From: JBEGQX01 sp041180805
GTDB taxonomy: Bacteria > Planctomycetota > Planctomycetia > Gemmatales > Gemmataceae
Length of the DNA stretch: 12,818 nucleotides
NCBI GenBank assembly: GCA_041180805.1
Contig: JBEGQX010000007.1
Location: 1 to 12,818, forward strand
Reading direction: 5' to 3'
The position numbers and the translations under genes are program-made. Positions 6,054 to 12,818 of the stretch are shown piece after piece. The stretch's first letter is position 1, and every line of letters starts with the position of its first letter. The notes under the pieces were generated by a model. It worked only from the letters and a program-made list of their open reading frames with translations, was not told where the DNA came from and searched no databases.

Positions 6054-6448
6054 AAGCCATTTCCCTGCATCAACCCTGGGCCCATGCCATAGCCACTGGC
6101 ACTCAACGCTTCGACATCCGAAGCTGGCGAACCGGGCACCGTGGTGAATTAATGGTACACGCGGCGCAAACCAGATTGTCAGACCTGCGCAACCTGTGGT
6201 TGAGGAAGCCCTGGCGGGACTGGCTGGCTGGGTGGGGGTTTGAAAAACCGCTGGATGTTCCCATCTCGGCATTGATTGGCATGGTTCATTTGAAGAACTG
6301 CGTGCCCCTGGAAGAATTCGCGTTTGCTCCGGGTGAAAAACCAGCATCATTGCCTGAAAGGGGATGGGTCTGGGAATTCGAACAGGCAAGGCTGTTTCCC
6401 AACCCGAGGCTTTACCCCGGAAGACTGGGTGTGTTCGAGGTGAAATAA
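6050..6448 (+). CDS. ASCH-domain (PUA-like) protein
   Basis: This 132-residue protein begins with KAISLHQPWAHAIATG and continues with RSWRTGHRGELMVHAA, the diagnostic start of ASCH domains. These are small beta-barrels related to PUA that bind RNA or modified nucleotides; some members cut RNA or hydrolyse N4-acetylcytidine. A conserved ALIGMVHLKNC strand and a final LGVFEVK strand complete the barrel, so the whole protein is one domain. Its ATG overlaps the stop of the previous gene in an ATGA, indicating translational coupling, and a strong terminator follows immediately. ASCH genes occur in many phages and mobile elements. Whether this one acts on RNA, a modified base or a regulator is not evident. 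Confidence 0.85.
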   Translation: MKAISLHQPWAHAIATGTQRFDIRSWRTGHRGELMVHAAQTRLSDLRNLWLRKPWRDWLAGWGFEKPLDVPISALIGMVHLKNCVPLEEFAFAPGEKPASLPERGWVWEFEQARLFPNPRLYPGRLGVFEVK

Positions 6449-6454
6449 AACGAA

Positions 6455-6482
6455 AAGCCCACGGAGTATAATCCGTGGGCTT
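6455..6482 (+). terminator. Perfect hairpin terminator, probably bidirectional
   Basis: AAGCCCACGGA at 6455-6465 pairs with TCCGTGGGCTT at 6472-6482 around a six-base loop, an uninterrupted 11-bp stem. On the plus strand a T-run follows a few bases later (GACTGTTTTT). On the minus strand the stem is followed by TTCGTTTTATTT. It therefore ends both the capsid cassette and the convergent DUF1015 gene, and marks the right border of the cassette. Confidence 0.85.
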
Positions 6483-6495
6483 GACTGTTTTTACC

Positions 6496-7806
6496 TTAAC
6501 TGTTCTTCAGCGAGTTGAAAAGCATTCCGCTAAGCAACTTGGGATAGAAGTAGGTGGATTTCGGGGGCATTTTTTCCAGGTTGCCTGCGATCTTCTCGAC
6601 ATGATCCATGCCAGCGGGTGGCACCAGCACACCAAGGTCGCATTCCTTCTTTTTCATGGCATCTAGCACTTCACCAAGCAGGTGCACATACTTGCAGGAA
6701 GGCTTGTGGCCAAGCTTGTCCTTCATGATGTGATCAAGCGCAAGCACATGGAGGATGCTGACACCCAGGCCACGCCAATCCTTCGAATGGTTGGCAGCAA
6801 GCTGATCCATGGCTTCGGCTTTTTTCAGCCTGGCCAGTTGCCAGGTGTTGTCGGCCAGAGTGCCAAAGGCAAGCAGATCCTGGTTGCCATCCATCTCGAT
6901 GGTTTCCCAGGCCTTGCGAGCGGCATCATCGCCCACGCCAACCTTTGTCACTTCAAAATGGCTGGAAAGCGCGCCCGCCACTTTGTCCGCGGTAATGCCA
7001 GACAGACCGCTTACCAGGCGATGCGTTGGCAGAATCAGAAGACCGGGGTCGCTCATGCTTACCAGCATCATCAAGATAAAGTGCGGAGCGGATTCGGTAT
7101 CCTGGGCCTCGCCGGCCTGCTGGCGTTCCTCGAGGTATTTTAAACCCGTTTCATAACGATGATGCCCATCCGCAATGAAGATGGGCTTGGGACCCATCAG
7201 GCCTGTCACCGCACTGACCACGGCATGGTCGGTGATCGCCCATAACTTGCTGATAACCCCCAGGTGGTCGGTCGCCTGCACGGGCAGCGACTGCCCCACG
7301 GCCTTTTCCAGCTTTGCCATCACTTCACATTCATTGTCCGGGTAAAGCCCAAAAACAGGGCTGAGATTCATGTTGGTGGCGTTGTACAGTTTCAGGCGAT
7401 CGGCCTTGGGGCCGGACAAGGTTTCCTCGTGCGGGAAAATCTTGCCCTTGCCAAAGGGTTCCAGACGAACCCGGGCCAGGAAGCCCTTGCGGATATGCTT
7501 GGTGCCCTCGACCTCGTATTCCTGCTCGTACACATACAAAGCGGGGGAACTGTCACGCTTGATGACATCCTCGGCAATCCAGTCGCGAAGGATGGCGGCG
7601 CTGCGGGTGTAGCGGTTGTCGCGATCGTTGTCGGCGGAGGTTTCCTTGTTCAACTCCAGGCGGATGACATTGTACTGGCTCTTGTTGTACAAATGGTCCT
7701 GCAGTTTTTCATCGATGACATCGTAGGGTGGCGCCACCACATCGGTTAAGGCACCAACACGGCCAAGATCATAACGGTGGGCACGAAATGCGCGAATGTC
7801 TGCCAT
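6496..7806 (-). CDS. DUF1015 family protein
   Basis: This 436-residue cytoplasmic protein belongs to the DUF1015 family, whose function is not established. Diagnostic stretches are APPYDVI at residues 25-31, PHEETLSGPKADRL at 125-138 and IADGHHRYETGL at 211-222. The His-His-Arg group looks like an active or binding site by its conservation. Length is normal for the family. A GGAG lies about ten bases before the ATG. The gene stands alone on the minus strand, convergent with the capsid cassette and divergent from the YggS-like gene, with 96 bases between their starts. The 7807-7902 gap holds a short TTGCG-AAA-CGCAA repeat at 7832-7844 and a possible -10 (TACAAT, 7861-7866) for the plus-strand gene. 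Confidence 0.9.
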   Translation of the reverse strand: MADIRAFRAHRYDLGRVGALTDVVAPPYDVIDEKLQDHLYNKSQYNVIRLELNKETSADNDRDNRYTRSAAILRDWIAEDVIKRDSSPALYVYEQEYEVEGTKHIRKGFLARVRLEPFGKGKIFPHEETLSGPKADRLKLYNATNMNLSPVFGLYPDNECEVMAKLEKAVGQSLPVQATDHLGVISKLWAITDHAVVSAVTGLMGPKPIFIADGHHRYETGLKYLEERQQAGEAQDTESAPHFILMMLVSMSDPGLLILPTHRLVSGLSGITADKVAGALSSHFEVTKVGVGDDAARKAWETIEMDGNQDLLAFGTLADNTWQLARLKKAEAMDQLAANHSKDWRGLGVSILHVLALDHIMKDKLGHKPSCKYVHLLGEVLDAMKKKECDLGVLVPPAGMDHVEKIAGNLEKMPPKSTYFYPKLLSGMLFNSLKNS

Positions 7807-7902
7807 CGAAGTAATTCTCCATGAAACTGGATTGCGAAACGCAAACGGGTCTACGAAAGATACAATAGGAATTAAGGGCAGCTAAAGAAAGGCATTGGGC
7901 TG

Positions 7903-8601
7903 ATGACTGGCAATAACCGGGAAAACACCCTGAAGGCAAACCTGGAATCGATCCGGTCCCGGATGAGTGCCGCAAGCCTGCGCGCCGGCAGAAAACCCGC
8001 GGAAACACGGCTGGTGGGCGTAACAAAGATGGTGGACAGCAACCTCGCGGGGCTTCTGTTCCAATTGGGTGTTCCCGATCTGGGCGAAAGCCGGCCGCAG
8101 GAATTATGGCATAAATCCACCCAAATACCCGGCGCGCACTGGCACTTCATCGGCCATATGCAGCGCAACAAAGTTGAGCAGTCGCTGCCGCACATCCACC
8201 TTTTTCATTCCGTGGACAGCCTGCGCCTTCTGGAAACCTTGGAATCATGCGCCCGGAAATTGGATCGCAAGCTTCCCTTTCTGCTCGAATTCAACATCAG
8301 CGCCGAGCAAAGCAAACAGGGTTTCAACCCAGGCGACCTGGATTTACTTGTGCAACCCTTGCAAAAGCTGCAATGGCTGCAACCCTGCGGATTCATGGGG
8401 ATGGCGGCATTCGAGGAAGACCCGGAAAAATGCCGGGGATCATTCCGATTGTTGCGCGAACTAAGGGATACACTTTCGCAAAAGTTGGCCCTGCCTCTTC
8501 CAGAACTTTCCATGGGCATGAGCAATGACTTCGAGATCGCCATCGAGGAGGGATCCACCCTGGTGCGGATCGGGTCCACCCTGTGGGAAGGTGTTCAGTA
8601 A
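7903..8601 (+). CDS. yggS: YggS/PLPBP-family pyridoxal phosphate homeostasis protein
   Basis: This 232-residue protein belongs to the YggS/YBL036C/PLPBP family, which binds pyridoxal 5'-phosphate without known catalysis and keeps free PLP and amino-acid pools in balance. The lysine that forms the Schiff base is Lys42 in LVGVTK. Other family marks are the DLGESRPQE segment, HFIGHMQRNK, GFMGMAAF, and LSMGMSNDFEIAI with GSTLVRIGS, which forms the phosphate-binding region near the C-terminus. The fold is a single TIM barrel and the length is typical. GAAAGG at 7887-7892 lies ten bases before the ATG, with a possible -10 at 7861-7866. Its neighbour DUF1015 is divergent, so no operon partner is apparent. 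Confidence 0.93.
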   Translation: MTGNNRENTLKANLESIRSRMSAASLRAGRKPAETRLVGVTKMVDSNLAGLLFQLGVPDLGESRPQELWHKSTQIPGAHWHFIGHMQRNKVEQSLPHIHLFHSVDSLRLLETLESCARKLDRKLPFLLEFNISAEQSKQGFNPGDLDLLVQPLQKLQWLQPCGFMGMAAFEEDPEKCRGSFRLLRELRDTLSQKLALPLPELSMGMSNDFEIAIEEGSTLVRIGSTLWEGVQ

Positions 8602-8612
8602 AAAACGAAAAC

Positions 8613-8636
8613 GCCCGGAGGTAGCAACCCCCGGGC
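8613..8636 (-). terminator. Hairpin terminator of the haem-motif gene
   Basis: GCCCGG at 8613-8618 pairs with CCGGGC at 8631-8636, extended by two further pairs past one A-C mismatch, around a six-base loop. On the minus strand the stem is followed by GTTTTCGTTTTTT, a good T-tract, so it ends the minus-strand gene at 8655. On the plus strand no T-run follows, so it would be weak for the yggS-like gene. Confidence 0.7.
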
Positions 8637-8654
8637 ATGAAAATGCTGTTCGAT

Positions 8655-9629
8655 CTATTTCATCGGGTTGAAAAGCTTGTTGAACACTTCAGGGTCAAAC
8701 GGATTTCCCTTTTCCTTTTCCTTCTCTGCTTCCGGTTCCTTCACGGGCTTTGAAGGCTTGTTTCGATCTTCCGCGAAACTGGATGGAACAGAGGAAGTGT
8801 TCTCGTTTTGGGCCACCGCGCTGCGGGCCGTGGTAAGCCTTACCCAGTCTTCCAGAATGCGAAATGTTTCTGAATCGCGACCCTTCAGCGGGGGCTTGGA
8901 AGCTCCGCCATGTACAGCAAGGGCCTTCCCCAGGAAAGGACTATTATCCGGCTGCTGAAGGTTTACATGACCCAGAACCGCGGCAAGGTTGTGTTGCATG
9001 GTCTTCTGGTTGGATTTTGAAATATCGTACACACGCTGGATCTTGAAGTTGCCACCCTTGCCTGCCGCATGGCAGGAAGCACAGGTATTCATCAGGATGG
9101 GCTGCACCCGCGTGTTGAAGAGGCTGAGCGAATCATTGGCAACCTCGATCGGCATGACGGGGGCATGCTCTTCCGCCAGCACATTCGGATTGAATTCCTT
9201 GCGCATGGCTTCCTGTTCCAGGCTGGTCTTCAGGTGGTGCAGCAATCGCTTGCTGCCGGCGTGTTCCGGCCGCAACTCGACGGCGGCGGTCGCTTCCTCC
9301 ACCGCCCTCTCTCGCAGATTGTATCGCACACACCAGGAAACCAGCTTGAGTCGTTCATCCGGATCTTCCAGGTTGGTCCGGCTTTTCAAAAACTTGTACG
9401 CATCATCCATGGATGCGCAAAGACGCATCACATGATCGGTGGGAACCTGGGTTTCACCGATCGACCGCTTGATACGGTAGCGGTCGCCAGAAAGCTCGAT
9501 ATCCCCCTCGAGAACCCTCTCGTTCTCAAGAAGAAGAACCTTGCCCTTGGTGGGTTCCATGGGTTTGGCGGCACCTTGCATCAGGGCCATCGCCCCAAGT
9601 TGAATACAAATTGTGATTAGGGTGTTCAT
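8655..9629 (-). CDS. Secreted protein with single c-type haem motif (planctomycete type)
   Basis: Starting at the ATG at 9629, this 324-residue protein has a likely signal peptide (residues 1 to about 21, ending MQGAA-KP), so it should be exported. A small beta domain (residues 28-70) precedes a helical, TPR-like stretch (about 85-140). Then comes NTCASCHAAG with the CxxCH haem-attachment motif at Cys183-His187, within the sequence context of planctomycete cytochrome domains (a VQPILMNTCASCH pattern). The last 50 residues are rich in Lys, Glu and Pro and probably disordered. The frame continues to an earlier ATG at 9719, but that would bury the signal peptide. The ribosome binding site is weak. 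Electron transfer or redox sensing at the cell surface is likely; haem binding is inferred. Confidence 0.75.
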   Translation of the reverse strand: MNTLITICIQLGAMALMQGAAKPMEPTKGKVLLLENERVLEGDIELSGDRYRIKRSIGETQVPTDHVMRLCASMDDAYKFLKSRTNLEDPDERLKLVSWCVRYNLRERAVEEATAAVELRPEHAGSKRLLHHLKTSLEQEAMRKEFNPNVLAEEHAPVMPIEVANDSLSLFNTRVQPILMNTCASCHAAGKGGNFKIQRVYDISKSNQKTMQHNLAAVLGHVNLQQPDNSPFLGKALAVHGGASKPPLKGRDSETFRILEDWVRLTTARSAVAQNENTSSVPSSFAEDRNKPSKPVKEPEAEKEKEKGNPFDPEVFNKLFNPMK

Positions 9630-9832
9630 AGTGCCAAGGTTGATAAGGTGCCAGGGGAATAGAGTCAATAGCGTTCGCGGGAGAAAAAAGCCTTCGGTGG
9701 GCAAAAAGCATTCCCCCAAAACTCCCAGATTAACTTCCTGAGCAATATTTACCGAGATTGATGAAGATGCATTCAGGTTTTGCCGAAGATAAGGTCTGTA
9801 AAGGTATTACGTGTGTTGCCCCGGAGTTCGGG

Positions 9833-10246
9833 ATGAAGAAAGTGTTCTTTTGGTCTTGGATCCTGGTTGGGATGTATTACGGCAAGACCCTTTGCGCCGC
9901 CGATGATGGCATTCCCATGGATGCCGCACCGGATCATTCCTGGAAGCAGACCGGCTGGGCCAACATTACCAAGAAACATGCCAAGCCCACCAATACCAGT
10001 GAATATGGTGGTTACTGGGTAGGTGGAGCCGGAGCCTTGAAAAGAAAAAGCTCTGCCCCGACCTCCATCGAGGGAACCTATGGCAGGGATTACTTCGGCA
10101 AAAATATCATTCGCAATGTGGTTCTTGGATGGACCACACCTGAAAAGGTGAAAGGCGGCACCGGAAAATACGCCACGGATGGCGGACCCCATGTGCCTGA
10201 TGTCTTCATCATTCGTCTTCCGGAGAAACACGAAGGCAAAGAATAA
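9833..10246 (+). CDS. Small secreted protein of unknown function
   Basis: This 137-residue protein begins with a clear signal peptide: KK, a hydrophobic stretch (VFFWSWILVGMYY) and a cleavage-like LCAAD, so it is exported. The mature part has a GGYWVGGAGA stretch, an EGTYGRDYFGK region and a final strand VFIIRLPEK, with many glycines and aromatics, suggesting a compact beta protein of the cell surface or periplasm. GGAG at 9823-9826 lies six bases before the ATG at 9833; the frame is open from an earlier ATG at 9758, but that would place the signal peptide inside the protein. It is divergent from the haem-motif gene, with 203 bases between starts. I know no family for it. Confidence 0.65.
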   Translation: MKKVFFWSWILVGMYYGKTLCAADDGIPMDAAPDHSWKQTGWANITKKHAKPTNTSEYGGYWVGGAGALKRKSSAPTSIEGTYGRDYFGKNIIRNVVLGWTTPEKVKGGTGKYATDGGPHVPDVFIIRLPEKHEGKE

Positions 10247-10264
10247 ATAGCATTCACGAGCAAT

Positions 10265-10321
10265 AAAGCCCGGAATTCCTAGGCGTGTCCCGTCTCCCTC
10301 GCCGAAGAACTTCCGGGCTTT
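10265..10321 (+). terminator. Terminator with long structured loop
   Basis: AAAGCCCGGAA at 10265-10275 pairs perfectly with TTCCGGGCTTT at 10311-10321, followed by GTTATTTTCC. The 35-base loop contains GGCG (10282-10285) and CGCC (10300-10303) and adjacent TTC/GAA, so an inner stem can form. It is 19 bases after the small secreted protein gene and very probably terminates it. The remaining stretch to 10419 shows only a possible -10 (TAAAAT, 10377-10382) before the next gene. Confidence 0.75.
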
Positions 10322-10419
10322 GTTATTTTCCATGGAGCCCCCTTGGACTTCCTCCACCAGCAGACCTGCCCTTTCATAAAATAGCTCCTGATTTATCATC
10401 CAACCCCAGGTGATTCTCC

Positions 10420-11649
10420 ATGAGCGATTTCTTCCAGAAGGATCTTCCGAACTTTGTCACACACCTGGAATGCGGTCTGGCGGGTGACCACTACCCTGCA
10501 GGGCAGGTGCATAATCTTTCCAAAGCTGGCAGACCACTATTGGTTCGGTATGACCTTCCAAAGCTGGCAGCTTCCATCACGAAGGAGGAACTGGCAAAAC
10601 GCCCGCCAGAGTTCTGGCGCTACCGCGAGTTTCTACCGGTCCGCTTTCACCAGAACATTGTAAGGCTGGGCGAAGTCATCACTCCTATTCTGGATCTGCC
10701 CAAACTTAAGCAGGGAAAAGGCCCTCTGTTTGTAAAGGATGAATCCAGGCTTCCCACAGGTTCGTTCAAGGCCCGCGGCCTTTGCATGGCTGTATCGATG
10801 GCGAAAGAGCTGGGTATTACCCGCATCGCCATGCCCACCAATGGCAACGCCGGGGCGGCCTGCGCCGCGTATGCTTCACGCGCTGGCATACAAACCCACA
10901 TTTTCTGCCCACAGGACACACCCATCATTAATGTGCGCGAGATCGAGGCCCAGGGCGCAAGGGTCTGGAAGGTAAATGGCCTTATCAACGACTGTGGAAA
11001 AATTGTGGGCGATGGAAAGCAGGCCCGGGGCTGGTTCGACTTTTCAACCCTGAAGGAACCCTACCGCATTGAAGGCAAAAAGACGATGGGTTTGGAACTC
11101 GCCGAGCAGTTCCAATGGAAGCTGCCCGATGTGATCCTTTACCCGACAGGGGGCGGAACTGGCCTTATAGGCATGTGGAAGGCATTTCAGGAATTGAAAG
11201 CCATCGGCTGGATACAGGGCAAGCTGCCACGCATGGTGGTGGTACAGGCAGCCAACTGCGCGCCGATTGTAAAGGCATGGCAGGAAGGGAAGGAACACGC
11301 CGACCTTTGGCCCAACGCAAGCACGATAGCCTGGGGAATCCGGGTGCCCGTGGCGGTGGGGGATTTTCTGATGATTCGCGCCGTAAGGGAAAGCAATGGC
11401 TTCGCCACCACGGTGGAAGATGAGGACATTCTGCGTGCCCGCAGCCAATGCGCCAGTAGCGAAGGCTTGCTTATGTGCCCCGAAGGCGCGGCCACCCTGG
11501 CTGCATACCAGAAGGAAATCAAGAGTGGCAGAATCTCAACCGATGAATCCGTGGTGTTGTTCAACTGCGCCGCCGGCACCAAGTATGAACTGCCGGAAGT
11601 ACACTCTTTCCTCGATCGCAACCAGCCGATCCCCTGGGGCAATCTGTAA
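10420..11649 (+). CDS. Threonine-synthase-like PLP-dependent enzyme
   Basis: This 409-residue protein is a fold-type II PLP enzyme closest in layout to class II threonine synthases, which convert O-phosphohomoserine to threonine. Visible marks are KDESRLPTGSFKARG with the PLP lysine Lys117, PTNGNAGAA for the cofactor hydroxyl contact, and YPTGGGTGLIG for the phosphate cup. The N-terminus (LECGLAGDHYP, then SKAGRPLLVRYDL) copies the zinc-ribbon lead of such enzymes but keeps only one of the four cysteines. The motif SFKAR replaces the usual SFKDR. These changes leave the substrate uncertain; cysteate synthase and other threonine-synthase paralogues are possible. AGGTG at 10408-10412 precedes the ATG. 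The stop overlaps the start of the exporter gene. Confidence 0.8.
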   Translation: MSDFFQKDLPNFVTHLECGLAGDHYPAGQVHNLSKAGRPLLVRYDLPKLAASITKEELAKRPPEFWRYREFLPVRFHQNIVRLGEVITPILDLPKLKQGKGPLFVKDESRLPTGSFKARGLCMAVSMAKELGITRIAMPTNGNAGAACAAYASRAGIQTHIFCPQDTPIINVREIEAQGARVWKVNGLINDCGKIVGDGKQARGWFDFSTLKEPYRIEGKKTMGLELAEQFQWKLPDVILYPTGGGTGLIGMWKAFQELKAIGWIQGKLPRMVVVQAANCAPIVKAWQEGKEHADLWPNASTIAWGIRVPVAVGDFLMIRAVRESNGFATTVEDEDILRARSQCASSEGLLMCPEGAATLAAYQKEIKSGRISTDESVVLFNCAAGTKYELPEVHSFLDRNQPIPWGNL

Positions 11650-12389
11650 TGGACCCCATAACCATCGCCGGGCTGGCACTGCTGTTCTTCCTGGCAGCAT
11701 TGATGTATTCCAGCGTGGGACATGCGGGGGCATCCGCTTATCTGGCAGCCATGATCCTGGTGGGTGTGCCAACGGAAATCATGAAGCCCACGGCGTTCAC
11801 ATTAAACATCTTCGTGGCAACCCTGGTGACTTTGCGCTTTCAAAGGCATGGCCATTTTGACTGGCAACGATTTTGGCCCTTCGCCGCCGCCTCGGTTCCA
11901 GCCGCTTTTCTGGCTTCCTATGCGAAGATACCCCAGGAATGGTTTCGCCTGGCCTTGGTACTGCTAATGGTGCTTGCCGCACTTCGATTATTGCTTGCCA
12001 GGCCAGACCAGCAGCCCATTTGGAATGTTCCCTTTTCCACACCACTGGCACTGGTGGTGGGCTTGTGCATAGGCACGCTAAGCGGCATGACAGGAACCGG
12101 AGGTGGAATCTTTCTATCACCGGTGCTGCTTTTTCTAGGCTGGGCCGATGCCCGAAAAACAGCCGGAATATCGGCGGCATTCATTCTGGTGAACTCGATT
12201 GCAGGGCTTGCGGGTTCCATTGCCAGCACCAGGCACATTCCCGGGGCGATCCTGCTATGGGTACCCGTGGTTGCCTCCGGGGCCTGGGTGGGCACCCAGC
12301 TTGGCATCAAGCGCTTTTCACCCGTCATCCTTCTTCGCGCACTTGGAGTGGTTCTATTATTTGCTGTAATCAAATTGATCTGGGGTTGA
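11649..12389 (+). CDS. TauE/SafE-family membrane exporter
   Basis: This 246-residue integral membrane protein belongs to the TauE/SafE (DUF81) family, whose characterised members export sulfite, sulfoacetate or related organosulfur anions. Two repeated halves are visible: SSVGHAGASAYLAAM near residues 21-35 and SGMTGTGGGIFLSPVLL near 141-157, each at the start of a hydrophobic repeat, with about eight membrane segments in all. The length is typical. Its ATG shares one base with the stop of the PLP-enzyme gene (TAATG), so translation is coupled and the two products probably act in one pathway. The transported substrate cannot be read from the sequence. Confidence 0.88.
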   Translation: MDPITIAGLALLFFLAALMYSSVGHAGASAYLAAMILVGVPTEIMKPTAFTLNIFVATLVTLRFQRHGHFDWQRFWPFAAASVPAAFLASYAKIPQEWFRLALVLLMVLAALRLLLARPDQQPIWNVPFSTPLALVVGLCIGTLSGMTGTGGGIFLSPVLLFLGWADARKTAGISAAFILVNSIAGLAGSIASTRHIPGAILLWVPVVASGAWVGTQLGIKRFSPVILLRALGVVLLFAVIKLIWG

Positions 12390-12402
12390 GATGAGGTAAA
12401 AT
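12375..12402 (+). promoter_or_regulatory. Candidate promoter before the cytochrome-b-like gene
   Basis: TTGATC at 12375-12380 and TAAAAT at 12397-12402 are 16 bases apart, a fair sigma-70-like pair. The -35 lies inside the exporter's last codons. It would serve the gene starting at 12437. Assigned by eye, so weak. Confidence 0.25.
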
Positions 12403-12436
12403 TGGATTTTATAAATCAATTCCATGAGCACACAAA

Positions 12437-12818
12437 ATGAACCATGATCGTCTGCACGATAAACTGCTTTACCCCGATGACCGCAGGATTGCCATCCGTA
12501 TTCAGGCAAAATGGATGGTTCTGTTTGCGTTTCTGGCGATAGCTCCTGCTGCGGTTGCCTGGGGCCAGTACCTATGTATGGGTTTGCCAGAGATTGTGGA
12601 AAGAGCCAAGTTCCACCCGGAAAGCGCATTCGATCCGGTTGGCTTTCCCATTTGGATTCGCCTGACACATTTCGTGAATTTCTTCATGATGGTTCTTCTG
12701 GTGAGAAGTGGCATTTCCATATTAATGGATCACCCACGGCTATATTGGAACGATCACAGCACCCCCGGAAGTGATTGGCTGCGCTTTACGCCAGTGGATG
12801 TGCCCAAGGATCGAATTT
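12437..12818 (+). CDS. Cytochrome-b-like membrane protein, N-terminal part (cut by window end)
   Basis: An open frame of 127 codons runs from the ATG at 12437 to the window end. It has a first membrane segment (residues about 25-45, WMVLFAFLAIAPAAVAW) and a second (about 75-96) containing RLTHFVNFFMMVLLVRSGI, then DHPRLYWNDHSTPGSDWLRFT. This is the start typical of cytochrome b561-like proteins that are fused or coupled to molybdopterin oxidoreductases of the sulfite-oxidase type; the histidine in LTHF is a likely haem ligand. An upstream ATG at 12424 runs into a stop after seven codons. No strong ribosome binding site is seen. It lies 47 bases after the exporter gene. Whether the molybdopterin domain follows cannot be seen. 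Confidence 0.7.
   Translation, partial: MNHDRLHDKLLYPDDRRIAIRIQAKWMVLFAFLAIAPAAVAWGQYLCMGLPEIVERAKFHPESAFDPVGFPIWIRLTHFVNFFMMVLLVRSGISILMDHPRLYWNDHSTPGSDWLRFTPVDVPKDRI

Noticed and set aside
5367..6389. 340-codon open frame on the minus strand
   Set aside because: It is antisense to the cysteine-protease-like gene and the ASCH gene, both supported by motifs; it shows no domain of its own.
9773..10399. 208-codon minus-strand open frame
   Set aside because: It is antisense to the small secreted protein gene and runs through its terminator hairpin; the plus-strand frame has a signal peptide and a ribosome binding site.
1..12818. CRISPR arrays, rRNA genes, insertion sequences
   Set aside because: No regularly spaced direct repeats, conserved rRNA stretches, transposase motifs or paired terminal repeats were seen by eye.

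Overview
The window looks like chromosomal DNA of a planctomycete (Planctomycetota, perhaps Gemmatales-like). The evidence is indirect: a secreted single-CxxCH haem-domain protein of planctomycete type, a membrane cytochrome-b-like N-terminus of the kind fused to molybdopterin oxidoreductases, a papain-like cysteine-protease protein with the GAGLCVFTS signature that I associate with planctomycetes, and many starts with weak ribosome binding sites. The lineage call is inference.

Layout. (1) Positions 1-690: an AT-rich edge with a minus-strand hicB-hicA toxin-antitoxin pair and a divergent control region holding three separate inverted repeats. (2) Positions 689-6448: a tight, one-direction cassette of ten genes. 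It holds two tiny zinc-ribbon proteins, an HK97-type prohead protease, an HK97-fold major capsid protein, a 142-residue head-associated protein, a gp6-like head-tail connector, two tandem paralogues of 114 residues each, a 451-residue membrane protein with a papain/C39-like Cys-His-Asn region, and an ASCH-domain protein. A perfect 11-bp hairpin terminator at 6455-6482 closes it. No terminase, portal, tail, integrase or lysis gene is visible, so this is a head-only cassette: a prophage remnant, a satellite or a domesticated module, with any missing genes outside the window. (3) Positions 6496-12818: ordinary chromosomal genes. These are a DUF1015 protein (minus), a YggS/PLPBP-type PLP homeostasis protein (plus), a secreted haem-motif protein (minus), a small secreted protein of unknown function (plus), then a plus-strand run of a threonine-synthase-like PLP enzyme overlapping a TauE/SafE membrane exporter, followed by the start of a membrane cytochrome-b-like protein cut by the window end.

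How the parts work together. In the cassette, the protease should mature the capsid protein and the connector should cap the portal vertex. The 114-residue paralogues probably sit at the neck or surface; the membrane protease and ASCH protein are translationally coupled and have unknown roles. In the right part, the PLP enzyme and exporter overlap by one base and are followed by a protein type often joined to sulfite-oxidase-like molybdoenzymes. This raises the untested idea of a shared sulfite or sulfonate theme.
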